Assembly (NCBI GenBank): GCA_016875595.1
Contig: VGPI01000005.1
Location: forward strand, 1-21,368
Length of the DNA stretch: 21,368 nucleotides
Direction: 5' to 3'
Source of the DNA: Candidatus Cloacimonadota bacterium
GTDB taxonomy: Bacteria > Cloacimonadota > Cloacimonadia > Cloacimonadales > Cloacimonadaceae
A program made the translations under genes and the position numbers. The notes below the pieces were generated by a model. That model was not told the DNA's origin. It ran no database searches and worked only from the letters and a program-made list of their open reading frames with translations. Positions 1-8,256 of this stretch are shown in pieces. Every line of letters starts with the position of its first letter. Position 1 is the first letter of the stretch.

Positions 1-55
1 TTGGGAACGTAAATTGCTTCATACATGATTCGGAATACAATACGAGGTAAGTAGC

Positions 56-3025
56 ATGAGACCTTTCATCCTCATGATCCTGTTCGTCAGCATCGCATTC
101 GGTTTGTCTGCTCTGCCGGAACATTTAGCCGTTTTCAGCATCAATGGCTTGCGCACCCAGACGGGTATTCAGGACCGGATGGACATAGTCCGTGATCTGA
201 GCAGCCAGGGTGTGGAGATATATCATTTTAATCCGGAGTATATCATTGCCGGGGCAAGCGCAGCCCAATTGAACCGATACCCCGATATGACCTGTCGACG
301 CGTGATAGCGCTGCCTTCAGCCAGCCATCTCTGGTTAGTGATGCTTGTGGACGAGGCAGACCGGACGGAACTGCCATCCCACGGCAGAGTACTCTATGAC
401 CTGGGCAGGGAGGTCTTGTTACAGAGCGGTCTGGATGAGGTCGAACTGCGGGCTGAGCTACGGGGTCCCTTTGTTCAATTGGATCTGAAACCGATGCGGA
501 TCGCACCCCATCGCCTGGAAGTGTCACCCCGGACGCCAGTTCCCGGAGGTGATGGGGCGCTGAAGGAAAGCGCCACTACGGCTGGACAAGCTACGCCTAT
601 GCAACAGAAACGTGATGTGTTCGATCTGGTGAATGCAGTCAATGCCGACAGCGTCCTCTGGTTCATCCAATCACTCCAGGATTTTCAGACCCGCTATGCT
701 CTCGCCCCCAATCGCCTGGCGGTTGCCACCTGGATCAAGGACCAGTTCATCCGCCTGGGTGTGACCGATGCCGTCCTGCACGAATTCCAGTGGAACAACA
801 CCACCCAGTACAATGTGGTGGCAACGATCCCGGGCACACACTATCCGAACCAGTATATCATCGTGGGTGGGCATCACGATTCCATTGCCAGCGGTTCACC
901 CATGACGACGGCTCCCGGTGCTGATGATAATGCCAGCGGGAGCACGGCCGCTTTGGAAATGGCGAGGGTCATCATGAGCCAGGGCTATCAGCCGGAATGC
1001 TCCATCCGTTTCATGACCTTTGCCGCCGAGGAATTCGGGCTCTGGGGTGCCAAGAATTACTCCCAGTTTGCGTTGAATAACAATATTGACATCAAACTCA
1101 TGATCAACCACGACATGATCGCAAACAGCACTCAGCCCCCGACTAACTGGAATGTCGTCCTGATCCCTTATGACGGATCGGAGGCACATAATGAACTTAC
1201 CCATCAACTGACGCAGCAATATACGGTTCTGGGTACTTTGAACGGTCCCTCGAATTACGCCTCCAGTGACAGTCACCCCTTCTGGCAACGCGGCTTTCCC
1301 GCCGTCTGGTTCTTCGAAGCGGAGTTTTCTCCCGTCTATCACTCCCCGGAGGATATTACCGCCAATATCAATCCAGCTTATGCTGCCGAGGTGATCAAGG
1401 CATCAGTGGCGACCACCGCCCGCTTTGCCGGTCTGCCATATTCGCCGCAGAATGTCGTGGTCACCGATGCTGGTAACGGTACATCGCTCCGCGTTCAATG
1501 GGTGCAGCCGGATGATCCGTTCGTAGGCGAATACAAGGTCTATTACCGCCCCGTGGGTGGCAGCTTTGGCAATCCCATCACGGTTACCGGCACGATATAC
1601 ACGATCAGTGGCTTGACGACTGGACAGACCTATGAGGTGGGTGTGGCTTCGGTCAGTATGAATGGTGTTGAGAGCTTTCTGACCATCGTTTCCGGAACGC
1701 CCAATGTCATCCCGCAGACGCCGGCAAATTTCCGTGACGAACCCGGCTTCGGACAAGTCAGGATCGTCTGGGACGCCAATCTGGAACTGGACGTGGTGGG
1801 TTATCGGCTCTATCGCTCCCTGGAGGAAGGACTCATCGGCGCATTGGTCAATAATACGATGATGACCGCAACGGAGTTTACGGAGACCGATATCCACGAC
1901 CATGACTATCGCTATTGGACGATCCAAGCGGTGGATGCGGATAGCAATGTCAGTCCCTATCATACCCAGATCCGGACACGGCAGATGTCGCTCAATCAGG
2001 GTATCCTGATCGTGGACGAAACCCGTAACGGCAACGGGCTCAATCCTTTCCAGCCGACGGACGCAGAAGCCGATACCTATTATCAGATCCTCACCGAGGG
2101 CTACAACGTCTCGCATTATGATACCGATACTCAGCCGCTGCTCAAGCTCTGCGATCTGGGCATCTATTCCTCCATCCTCTGGCATGGCAATGATGCCAGC
2201 GAATATTCCTACCCCTATCAGGTGCGCGAGGAATTGCGCAAATACATCGCAGCGGGCGGGAATGTCTTTATCAGTTCCTGTTTCCCCAATCGTGCCTTTG
2301 CCAATGACATCGGTGGACCCGTCTATCCCATCGGTTCCTTTATGCCCACGGTGTTGGGCATCGGCAATACCTACTATGCCAACAATACCAGGTTTCGCCA
2401 TGCCCAACCGCAGGGTTCCGGATTTCCTCCCCTGGCGGTCGATCCGGCAAAGACCATCGCCTCACTCAATTATCATATCATCAATGTCGAGTCCATCGGT
2501 GCTGCCGGAAACGCACAAAATATCTATTTCTACGGCTCGGATTATGCCGGCGACACCACTCCCGGCAGCATGAACGGCATGCCCGTCGGCGTGTATTTCC
2601 AGACCACAGCGGCGAAGGTGATCACGGTGAGTTTCCCGCTTTACAATATGACCGTGGACTCAGCGCAAAACCTGATCAACTATGTATTTAACGGCTTGTT
2701 TGGCGAGACCTATGTCTCCGGTGAGAGCTCCGATACTCCTCCCCTGAATATCGCCATTTCTGCCAATCTGCCCAATCCATTCAGCGATCGCACCGCTTTT
2801 TCCGTTACCTTGCCCAAAGCCGGTGTCCCCGCGACTATCGGCATCTATAACCTCAAAGGTCAATTGGTCAGAACCCTGCACCGTGGCGAGATCAAGGGAC
2901 CCGCCACGCAATTGGAGTGGGACGGAAAGGACAATGCCGGACAGATCGCTGCCAGCGGCGTCTATCTGATCAAAGTCCATGCTGCCGGACAGAACGCCTC
3001 CCGGAAGATATTGCTGGTCAAGTAA
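56..3025 (+). CDS. Secreted M28-family zinc metallopeptidase with fibronectin III domains and FlgD-like C-terminal tail
   Basis: 989 residues. A hydrophobic N-terminal signal peptide (about 1-19) is followed by a roughly 170-residue probable propeptide. The M28 aminopeptidase domain (about 195-455) shows the full metal and catalytic set: H273 and D275 in GGHHDS, D291 in GADDNASG, E325/E326 in AAEEFG, D353 in NHDM and H429 in YHSPED. Two fibronectin type III-like domains follow (about 462-552 and 553-640), then an unassigned globular region (about 645-895) that starts ILIVDETRNG. The C-terminal 90 residues carry NLPNPF and IYNLKGQLVRTL, typical of FlgD-like Ig tails on secreted proteins of FCB bacteria. 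Inferred role: extracellular or surface peptide hydrolysis. The start is supported by GAGG about 9 bases upstream. The gene stands alone, convergent with comEC across a repeat-filled gap. Family call is firm; substrate unknown. Confidence 0.93.
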   Translation: MRPFILMILFVSIAFGLSALPEHLAVFSINGLRTQTGIQDRMDIVRDLSSQGVEIYHFNPEYIIAGASAAQLNRYPDMTCRRVIALPSASHLWLVMLVDEADRTELPSHGRVLYDLGREVLLQSGLDEVELRAELRGPFVQLDLKPMRIAPHRLEVSPRTPVPGGDGALKESATTAGQATPMQQKRDVFDLVNAVNADSVLWFIQSLQDFQTRYALAPNRLAVATWIKDQFIRLGVTDAVLHEFQWNNTTQYNVVATIPGTHYPNQYIIVGGHHDSIASGSPMTTAPGADDNASGSTAALEMARVIMSQGYQPECSIRFMTFAAEEFGLWGAKNYSQFALNNNIDIKLMINHDMIANSTQPPTNWNVVLIPYDGSEAHNELTHQLTQQYTVLGTLNGPSNYASSDSHPFWQRGFPAVWFFEAEFSPVYHSPEDITANINPAYAAEVIKASVATTARFAGLPYSPQNVVVTDAGNGTSLRVQWVQPDDPFVGEYKVYYRPVGGSFGNPITVTGTIYTISGLTTGQTYEVGVASVSMNGVESFLTIVSGTPNVIPQTPANFRDEPGFGQVRIVWDANLELDVVGYRLYRSLEEGLIGALVNNTMMTATEFTETDIHDHDYRYWTIQAVDADSNVSPYHTQIRTRQMSLNQGILIVDETRNGNGLNPFQPTDAEADTYYQILTEGYNVSHYDTDTQPLLKLCDLGIYSSILWHGNDASEYSYPYQVREELRKYIAAGGNVFISSCFPNRAFANDIGGPVYPIGSFMPTVLGIGNTYYANNTRFRHAQPQGSGFPPLAVDPAKTIASLNYHIINVESIGAAGNAQNIYFYGSDYAGDTTPGSMNGMPVGVYFQTTAAKVITVSFPLYNMTVDSAQNLINYVFNGLFGETYVSGESSDTPPLNIAISANLPNPFSDRTAFSVTLPKAGVPATIGIYNLKGQLVRTLHRGEIKGPATQLEWDGKDNAGQIAASGVYLIKVHAAGQNASRKILLVK

Positions 3026-3060
3026 AAAGAGTTTTTCACTCCCTCCTCCCCGAGTCGCTT

Positions 3061-3143
3061 GCTCCGCTTTTACCCCGGCTTCGCCTCGAGATCGCCTCGA
3101 GACTCGAGGCGATCTCGAGGCGAAGCCGGGGTAAAAGCGGAGC
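3061..3143. repeat. 83-bp perfect palindrome (41-bp arms, 1-nt spacer)
   Basis: Bases 3061-3101 are the exact reverse complement of 3103-3143, separated by a single A at 3102. The arms themselves contain a doubled TCGCCTCGAGA element next to the centre. It lies 36 bases after the M28 peptidase stop codon. Transcribed RNA would form an extremely stable hairpin and could block readthrough from either side, but no T-tract follows either arm, so a classical intrinsic terminator is not supported. It could also be an assembly fold-back artefact. Confidence 0.95.
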
Positions 3144-3166
3144 GATCGATCAGGAGAAAGGGACGT

Positions 3167-3720
3167 CGGTTACCGGTTTGCAGGGGTTCCGCTTCGCTTC
3201 ACCGCCTGCCTATGAAGGTGTCGCCCCTCCGGGGCTTGGGTGTGGGGTAACGGTTACCGGGTGCAGGGGTTCCGCTTCGCTTCACCTCCTGCCTATGAAG
3301 ATTTCGCCCCTCCGGGGCTTGGGGGACTGTTTCGCACCTCCGGGGCTTGGGTGTGGGGTAACGGTTACCGGTTTGCAGGGGTTCCGCTTCGCTTCACCGC
3401 CTGCCTATGAAGGTGTCGCCCCTCAGGGGCTTGGGTGTGGGGTAACGGTTACCGGGTGCAGGGGTTCCGCTTCGCTTCACCTCCTGCCTATGAAGATTTC
3501 GCCCCTCCGAGGCTTGGTGGACTGTTTCGCCCCTCCGGGGCTTGGGTGTGGGGTAACGGTTACCGGGTGCAGGGGTTCCGCTTCGCTTCACCTCCTGCCT
3601 ATGAAGATTTCGCCCCTCCGGGGCTGATGGGATGTGTCGCCTCTCTGGGGCTTGGTGGAAGGTGTTGTCCCTCCGGGGCTTGGTGGAAGGTGTTGTCCCT
3701 CCGGGGCTTGGTGGAAACGG
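3167..3720. repeat. GC-rich higher-order tandem repeat array (84/111-bp alternating units, 195-bp super-unit)
   Basis: Units start at 3167, 3251, 3362, 3446 and 3557, each with CGGTTACCGG. Lengths run 84, 111, 84, 111, then a degenerate fifth unit. The short type carries GGTTTGCAGGGG and GAAGGTGTCGCC; the long type carries GGGTGCAGGGG and GAAGATTTCGCC plus an extra CTCCGGGGCTTGG module. The first four units are therefore two copies of a 195-bp block. The array ends in two identical 28-bp copies (3661-3688, 3689-3716). CCCCTCCGGGG is itself a small inverted repeat. All unit lengths are multiples of three, which explains open frames on both strands; I do not regard these as genes. The array fills most of the gap between two convergent genes. 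Confidence 0.9.
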
Positions 3721-3727
3721 CGGTCTA

Positions 3728-6067
3728 TCATTTCCAGGCCGGATCGTGGACGATGCTGCCATCGGCGGTGATTTTTACTTCAACTCCCTGTCCCTGATAG
3801 CGTTCGATCGTTTCTGCGTGGGGAAATCCATGCCGGTTTTTACGGGAGGTGGAGATCCATGCCTCACCGGCGCCGACACGGGCAATGAAATCCGGGGTAG
3901 AAGAGCTTTTACTGCCATGATGAGGGACTTTGAGGTAGTTGGCGGCAAGCTCGGCGGGATAACGCCGGACGAGGTAATTCTCCGCTTCTGCTTCAATATC
4001 GCCGGTGAAGAGATAGGAATGGCGATCCAGATCGAGGCGAAAGACGAGGGAGCGGTTGTTTTCGGAGAAAGTGACATATTCGCGGTCAGGATGCAGGAAC
4101 TTGAGCCGGGCATTGGCGATCCGGATGCTGACGGTATCGGTGATGGTCACGACATTGGTCTGGCGGAACAGATCCATCTGTTGCCAGGCAGCCCAACGCC
4201 CGCTGGACACCGTTTCATCAGTCACGATCAGATTCCGGATGGGCAGGGCGGATGCCAGGTGTTCTACGCCGCCAATGTGATCAAAATGCAGATGTGTCAG
4301 GATCAACCAATCGATCTGCTTGACGCCGTTGCGGGTAAACCAGTCCGGGAGTTTACGGTTCAGCCAGCTATCATCCGGCAGCCATTCACTTTCTGATCCG
4401 GGATCATAATTGTAGCGGAAAAGCATCCTTCCGGTATCCACCAGCAGGTGTTTGTCCCCGGGCAGACGGATGTAGATGCAGTCCCCGGGACCGGTATTGA
4501 AGACGATGATCCGGGCATCCGGTTCACGCTTGGGCAGAGCGGTCAGTAAAAGAACGGCGGTCATCAAAATTGTAAGAACAGCGGTGTATTTCAGCCAGCG
4601 GAATTGGCGGCGGATCAGTAGAAAGAGCATGATGCAGACCGCCAGAGCGATCAACGTCCAGGATGCCGGGAAGTAGATCCGTTCCAGATACATCGGCAGG
4701 GATGATGCCATTGCCGCCCACCGGTCAAAGATCATCAGGAGAAATTCATAACTGATCTGCAGCCAGCGAAACAGGGCATTGCCGGCAGGGAAGATCAGGA
4801 GGATAGAGGACAAAGGCAAAAGCAAGGCGATCAAGGGCACTCCCATGAGATTGCCGACAACGCCGTTCAACGATGCCTGTCCGAAATAATACAGCGTCAG
4901 TGGGATCATGGCGATGCCCACTGCCAGGGACAAAGTAGTCAGATATTGCACCAGAAGCAGTAATCGCTGGAGTGCTTCCCCCCACCGTCCCTTGCTTCGT
5001 TCCAGGGGCAGGGCATCTCTGTTGGCTTGCCAGAAGGTCAATCCAGGCATGACAAAGAGGATCACCGCCACGCAGACATAAGAGAACTGCAATCCGGCAG
5101 AAAACAACTGAGCAGGAGATACCAGCGTGATCAGGAACAAACTCAATGCCAGAACCTGCGCTGGCGCGACCGGCCGGTTCATCCGGCGGGCAATGATGAA
5201 GATGACGATCATCAGGATCGCCCGGCTCACTGCTGGTGACCACATATTCAAAGCCGCAAACAGGAGGATCAATGGGATGAAGACCAGTTCGGCAATCCGC
5301 CTGGGGATGACGAAATTGAGCAGCAGCATCAACAGACCATAGATGAACCAGACGTGCAATCCACTGACCACCACGAGATGCATCATCCCGCTCCGGCTCA
5401 GTTTCTCTGTCCAGTTCACCTTTTCGGCTGCGTCGCTCAACAGGATGGTCTTTGCCAGTCCCGCCTTCGATCCCAGCCGGTCATCCAGCCGCTGGAGCAG
5501 TTTTCCCCGCCAGGTAGCGATGCTCAGCGTAGAGCCCCCGTCCAGTTCGGTGATGACATGCTGGTTGATTGCCCGGAGCGGGGTCTGGTGATAATTGGCG
5601 TCCAGGATCGGGTCATGGGCGGCGGGTTTGATCTCTGCGACCGCTTTGTAGCGTTTTCCTGGGATTAGTCGCTGTCCGGGATAGAAAAGAACCCGCTCCG
5701 CCACGCATTCATCCGCCACCTGTTCCAGATCGATCCAATAGGACATATATGCCGATGAATGCTGGCTCAGGACGCGAAACTCGATCGGTTGGACGATGTA
5801 ACCGCGAGTAGTGACGATCTCCTGCAGGGCAGAAGGGGCGCGCTCCGCGACCTGATGGCGGATAAAACCAAGCAGGGCAAAGAGTACCATGATCAGGGCA
5901 AAACGAATGCTGCGCAGGAAGGCGGCATTGACCAGCAGGACGAACCCCATTCCCAACAGCGGATACAAGGGCAATGCCAGATGCCGCGCCACCACTATCC
6001 CCAGGCACCAGAAGATCACCGGCAACAGCAAAGGTGAAGGTGGCGGGGATTTGCGGGCTTTGCTCAT
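3728..6067 (-). CDS. comEC: ComEC/Rec2 family DNA-internalisation protein
   Basis: 779 residues from the ATG at 6067, normal length for ComEC. An N-terminal membrane and DUF4131-like segment is followed by a long polytopic competence domain (about 225-510) with many hydrophobic helices and the family sequence MMHLVVVSGLHVW. The C-terminal part is a metallo-beta-lactamase-fold domain with THLHFDHIGG near residue 590 and VPHHGSKSSS near 715, both typical of ComEC. Known role of the family: inner-membrane channel for single-stranded DNA uptake in natural transformation, with a possible nuclease activity in the soluble domain. A TTG start at 6079 is possible, but GGA lies about 7 bases before the ATG at 6067, which I prefer. 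No other competence genes adjoin, although a prepilin-like gene lies at 16650-17285. Confidence 0.93.
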   Translation of the reverse strand: MSKARKSPPPSPLLLPVIFWCLGIVVARHLALPLYPLLGMGFVLLVNAAFLRSIRFALIMVLFALLGFIRHQVAERAPSALQEIVTTRGYIVQPIEFRVLSQHSSAYMSYWIDLEQVADECVAERVLFYPGQRLIPGKRYKAVAEIKPAAHDPILDANYHQTPLRAINQHVITELDGGSTLSIATWRGKLLQRLDDRLGSKAGLAKTILLSDAAEKVNWTEKLSRSGMMHLVVVSGLHVWFIYGLLMLLLNFVIPRRIAELVFIPLILLFAALNMWSPAVSRAILMIVIFIIARRMNRPVAPAQVLALSLFLITLVSPAQLFSAGLQFSYVCVAVILFVMPGLTFWQANRDALPLERSKGRWGEALQRLLLLVQYLTTLSLAVGIAMIPLTLYYFGQASLNGVVGNLMGVPLIALLLPLSSILLIFPAGNALFRWLQISYEFLLMIFDRWAAMASSLPMYLERIYFPASWTLIALAVCIMLFLLIRRQFRWLKYTAVLTILMTAVLLLTALPKREPDARIIVFNTGPGDCIYIRLPGDKHLLVDTGRMLFRYNYDPGSESEWLPDDSWLNRKLPDWFTRNGVKQIDWLILTHLHFDHIGGVEHLASALPIRNLIVTDETVSSGRWAAWQQMDLFRQTNVVTITDTVSIRIANARLKFLHPDREYVTFSENNRSLVFRLDLDRHSYLFTGDIEAEAENYLVRRYPAELAANYLKVPHHGSKSSSTPDFIARVGAGEAWISTSRKNRHGFPHAETIERYQGQGVEVKITADGSIVHDPAWK

Positions 6068-6133
6068 GTCATATTCCAAGGCATCTTTTTGCCAGACGTG
6101 ACAAGCTCCACTTATGCAATAGCCCGAGGCGGG

Positions 6134-6187
6134 AGATGATAGTTAGGGATTTGTCTGCTCGCCGGTTTTCACCGGGAGATATCATCT
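6134..6187. repeat. Nested inverted repeat between comEC and the alcohol dehydrogenase gene
   Basis: Outer 8-bp arms AGATGATA (6134-6141) and TATCATCT (6180-6187) enclose an inner hairpin with a CCGGT stem, a TTTC loop and ACCGG. It lies about 50 bases past the dehydrogenase stop codon. There is no T-run, so it may be only a weak terminator or chance structure. Confidence 0.3.
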
Positions 6188-6233
6188 GATCCGCAAACAT
6201 GGCTCGCTCCTCCCAAATCGGGAATACTGGAGA

Positions 6234-7376
6234 TCAATAGGCGAGGAGGAGCAATGCCTCCACGTCACTACGGCGGAACTTGCTGAACGCTCCGATGCTG
6301 GAGGATTGCATGATCAGATCAATGATCAGGGGCAGGTCTTTGTCCTTGACGCCCAGGTCACGCAGGCATCCGGCGGAGTCCCAGGAGCAGATCTTTTCCC
6401 GGAACCGTTTGACCGCTACTTCCGGTCTGCTTTCTCCCCAGACGTTGAGCGACCACCGGGCAAAACGCGCCGGTTCGCGTTCCGCCAGATATTCGATCCA
6501 GGTGGGGAAGATCACGCCCAACCCTTCGCCATGAGCCACTTTGGGGTATACGGCAGAAATAGCATGCTCGATCTGATGACAAGCCCAGTCCCCGCCTTTG
6601 AGACCGATACCGCTGATCCCGTTCAGTGCCAGGGTAGCGCTCCAGGCAAGATTGGAGCGGGCATTGACATCCGCCGGATCGATCTTCAGCCGGTCGGTCA
6701 TCGCCACGATCGTCCGCTGCAGTGCGTCATCGATCCCCAGCGTCACCACGGGTTGCTCGTCCACAAAGTAATACTCCAGGATGTGGGCGATGGCGTCTAA
6801 AGCGCCGTTGACGGTCTGATGGAAGGGCAGAGAGGACTGCACGGTGGGATCGATGATCGAGACGCGGGGATAGAGCAGAGGTGAATAGATGGCGCTCTTG
6901 TGGCGTAATTCCTGATGGGTGATGACGGCATTGCCGTTCATCTCGGAACCGGTGGCAGAAAGAGTGAGCACCGTGAACAGGGGCAACGCCTGCTGGATCT
7001 GTTCCTTGCGGGTAAAAGCAGTCCACACGTCATCCAGAAAGATGCCGGCTGCCACGGCTTTGGCAGTATCGATCACGCTGCCTCCGCCCACCGCCACGAT
7101 CGCTTCCACCTTGTCCTGGCGGGCAAGTGTGATCAAATCCCTCACCTTGTCCAAGATGGGGTTGGGAACCACGCCCCAACCCTCCGTCCATTTGATATCG
7201 TGAGATGCCAGCGTCTGGCAGACCTGGTCATAGACCCCGTTGTGCTTGATCGAGCCACCGCCGGCAATCATCAGACACCGGCTTATCGAGATGTCTTTCA
7301 GTTCCTTGCCCAAAAATCTGATCATACCCGCGCCAAAATGGATCCGCGTTGGATTATGAAAGGTAAAAGCGTCCAT
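6234..7376 (-). CDS. Iron-containing alcohol dehydrogenase, YqhD/butanol dehydrogenase type
   Basis: 380 residues from the ATG at 7376, preceded by GGGAGAAGAG. Upstream in-frame codons to 7460 are not family-like, so I exclude them. The N-terminus MDAFTFHNPTRIHFG, the dinucleotide-binding GGGSIKHNGVYDQV (about 40-52) and VGGGSVIDTAKA (about 97-107) match the YqhD/BDH branch of group III dehydrogenases. Metal ligands are visible as D194, H198, H267 and H282, nearly the same numbering as E. coli YqhD from memory. Expected reaction: NAD(P)H-dependent aldehyde reduction or alcohol oxidation in the cytoplasm, useful for redox balance in fermentation. Substrate cannot be read from sequence. A promoter candidate lies about 100 bases upstream, so it is probably transcribed separately from queE. 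Confidence 0.93.
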   Translation of the reverse strand: MDAFTFHNPTRIHFGAGMIRFLGKELKDISISRCLMIAGGGSIKHNGVYDQVCQTLASHDIKWTEGWGVVPNPILDKVRDLITLARQDKVEAIVAVGGGSVIDTAKAVAAGIFLDDVWTAFTRKEQIQQALPLFTVLTLSATGSEMNGNAVITHQELRHKSAIYSPLLYPRVSIIDPTVQSSLPFHQTVNGALDAIAHILEYYFVDEQPVVTLGIDDALQRTIVAMTDRLKIDPADVNARSNLAWSATLALNGISGIGLKGGDWACHQIEHAISAVYPKVAHGEGLGVIFPTWIEYLAEREPARFARWSLNVWGESRPEVAVKRFREKICSWDSAGCLRDLGVKDKDLPLIIDLIMQSSSIGAFSKFRRSDVEALLLLAY

Positions 7377-7479
7377 CTCTTCTCCCAATTTTGTGTTGAA
7401 ACCGCCTCTCCGCTGTCGGTTCCAACGGGTGAGCGGCTTCCCGGTTACCCTGACCCCCATTAGATCAGGAATCTCTTAC

Positions 7480-7507
7480 ATAATAAGTGGTGACGGGAGA
7501 TAGGCAA
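7480..7507 (-). promoter_or_regulatory. Candidate sigma-70-type promoter of the alcohol dehydrogenase gene
   Basis: On the minus strand TTGCCT (7507-7502) is followed after 16 bases by TATTAT (7485-7480). This would start transcription about 95 bases before the ATG at 7376. It is a visual match only. Confidence 0.35.
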
Positions 7508-7623
7508 GACAAAACTCGGGGATTGGGGAAGGGCTTCACGCCGGGCAGTGGACGATATGCAACACCTGAAGTGAGAACGGTCATCCGCGGGTCATGCCAG
7601 TGAGGGTGATTGGAAGCGGGAGT

Positions 7624-8250
7624 TTACTTGAGATTGAGCAGTTGGTGCAATTGCAGATGCAGCCGTGCTGGAACGCCATCCGCCAGCATCCATTGCGCCA
7701 GACGGCTGGGAGGCAATAGAAAGGTGACCGGGGAGAAGAGCAGGATGCGCCCTTCCAATTCATGTTGCCGGATAAAGTCCAGTGCAAAGCGGTAATCATG
7801 ATGGGCGGTGAGGACAAACTTGATCTGGTCGTGCGGTTGCAGGAAGCGCAGGTTCCATTTCATAAAAGAATCACCATGCCCGCTGCCCGGCGTCTTGACA
7901 TCGACGATCTTGACCACATAGTCCGGTATATCGCCCAGGTAAAGCGAGCCATTGGTCTCCAGCAGGATCTCGTATCCCGCTTCGTGCAGCAATTCCATCA
8001 GATCGACCACGTCATCCTGGAGCACTGGTTCTCCGCCGGTGATCTCCACCAGCTTGACCGGATAAGTGGTAATCGCATTCATGATCTCATCCAGGCCCAT
8101 CATCTTTCCCGGCTGATGGCTGAAACGGCTGTCGCAATAACTGCAGTTCAGGTTGCACTGTGCCAGCCGGATAAAGCAACAAGGCAGACCGGCGTAGGTG
8201 GACTCACCCTGGATGCTGTAAAAGATCTCACCGATCTCAAGGTATTTCAT
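7624..8250 (-). CDS. queE: 7-carboxy-7-deazaguanine synthase (radical SAM)
   Basis: 208 residues, the expected QueE size. The N-terminus reads EIFYSIQGESTYAGLPCCFI, the hallmark of QueE. The radical-SAM cluster motif is C32-x3-C36-x2-C39 (CNLNCSYC), and TGGEP near residue 70 is the SAM-binding segment. QueE converts 6-carboxytetrahydropterin to 7-carboxy-7-deazaguanine, the ring-contraction step towards preQ0 and queuosine. It starts 6 bases after the amidohydrolase stop and has no strong ribosome binding site of its own, so it is probably translationally coupled as the last gene of the etfA operon. No other queuosine gene is in the window. Confidence 0.95.
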   Translation of the reverse strand: MKYLEIGEIFYSIQGESTYAGLPCCFIRLAQCNLNCSYCDSRFSHQPGKMMGLDEIMNAITTYPVKLVEITGGEPVLQDDVVDLMELLHEAGYEILLETNGSLYLGDIPDYVVKIVDVKTPGSGHGDSFMKWNLRFLQPHDQIKFVLTAHHDYRFALDFIRQHELEGRILLFSPVTFLLPPSRLAQWMLADGVPARLHLQLHQLLNLK

Positions 8251-8256
8251 AATGCG

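Noticed and set aside
14..41. TTGCTT-16-TACAAT promoter-like match before the peptidase gene
   Set aside because: Transcription would begin within or after the ribosome binding site at 44-47, leaving an unusable leader.
1403..2407. 334-codon open frame on the minus strand inside the peptidase gene
   Set aside because: It is antisense to a gene with a complete domain series and shows no family features.
2917..3627. Plus-strand frame through the repeat array
   Set aside because: It exists because repeat units are multiples of three; no independent start signal and the product is only repeat.
3167..3720. CRISPR-like array
   Set aside because: Units are contiguous, 84-111 bp long, with no unique spacers and no cas genes nearby.
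3394..3762. Minus-strand repeat frame ending EGRN/RQEVKRSGTPA
   Set aside because: Same reason; it also overlaps the true comEC end.
7377..7623. Riboswitch (preQ1) near queE
   Set aside because: This gap lies downstream of queE, and queE itself follows another gene by 6 bases, so no leader exists for it here.
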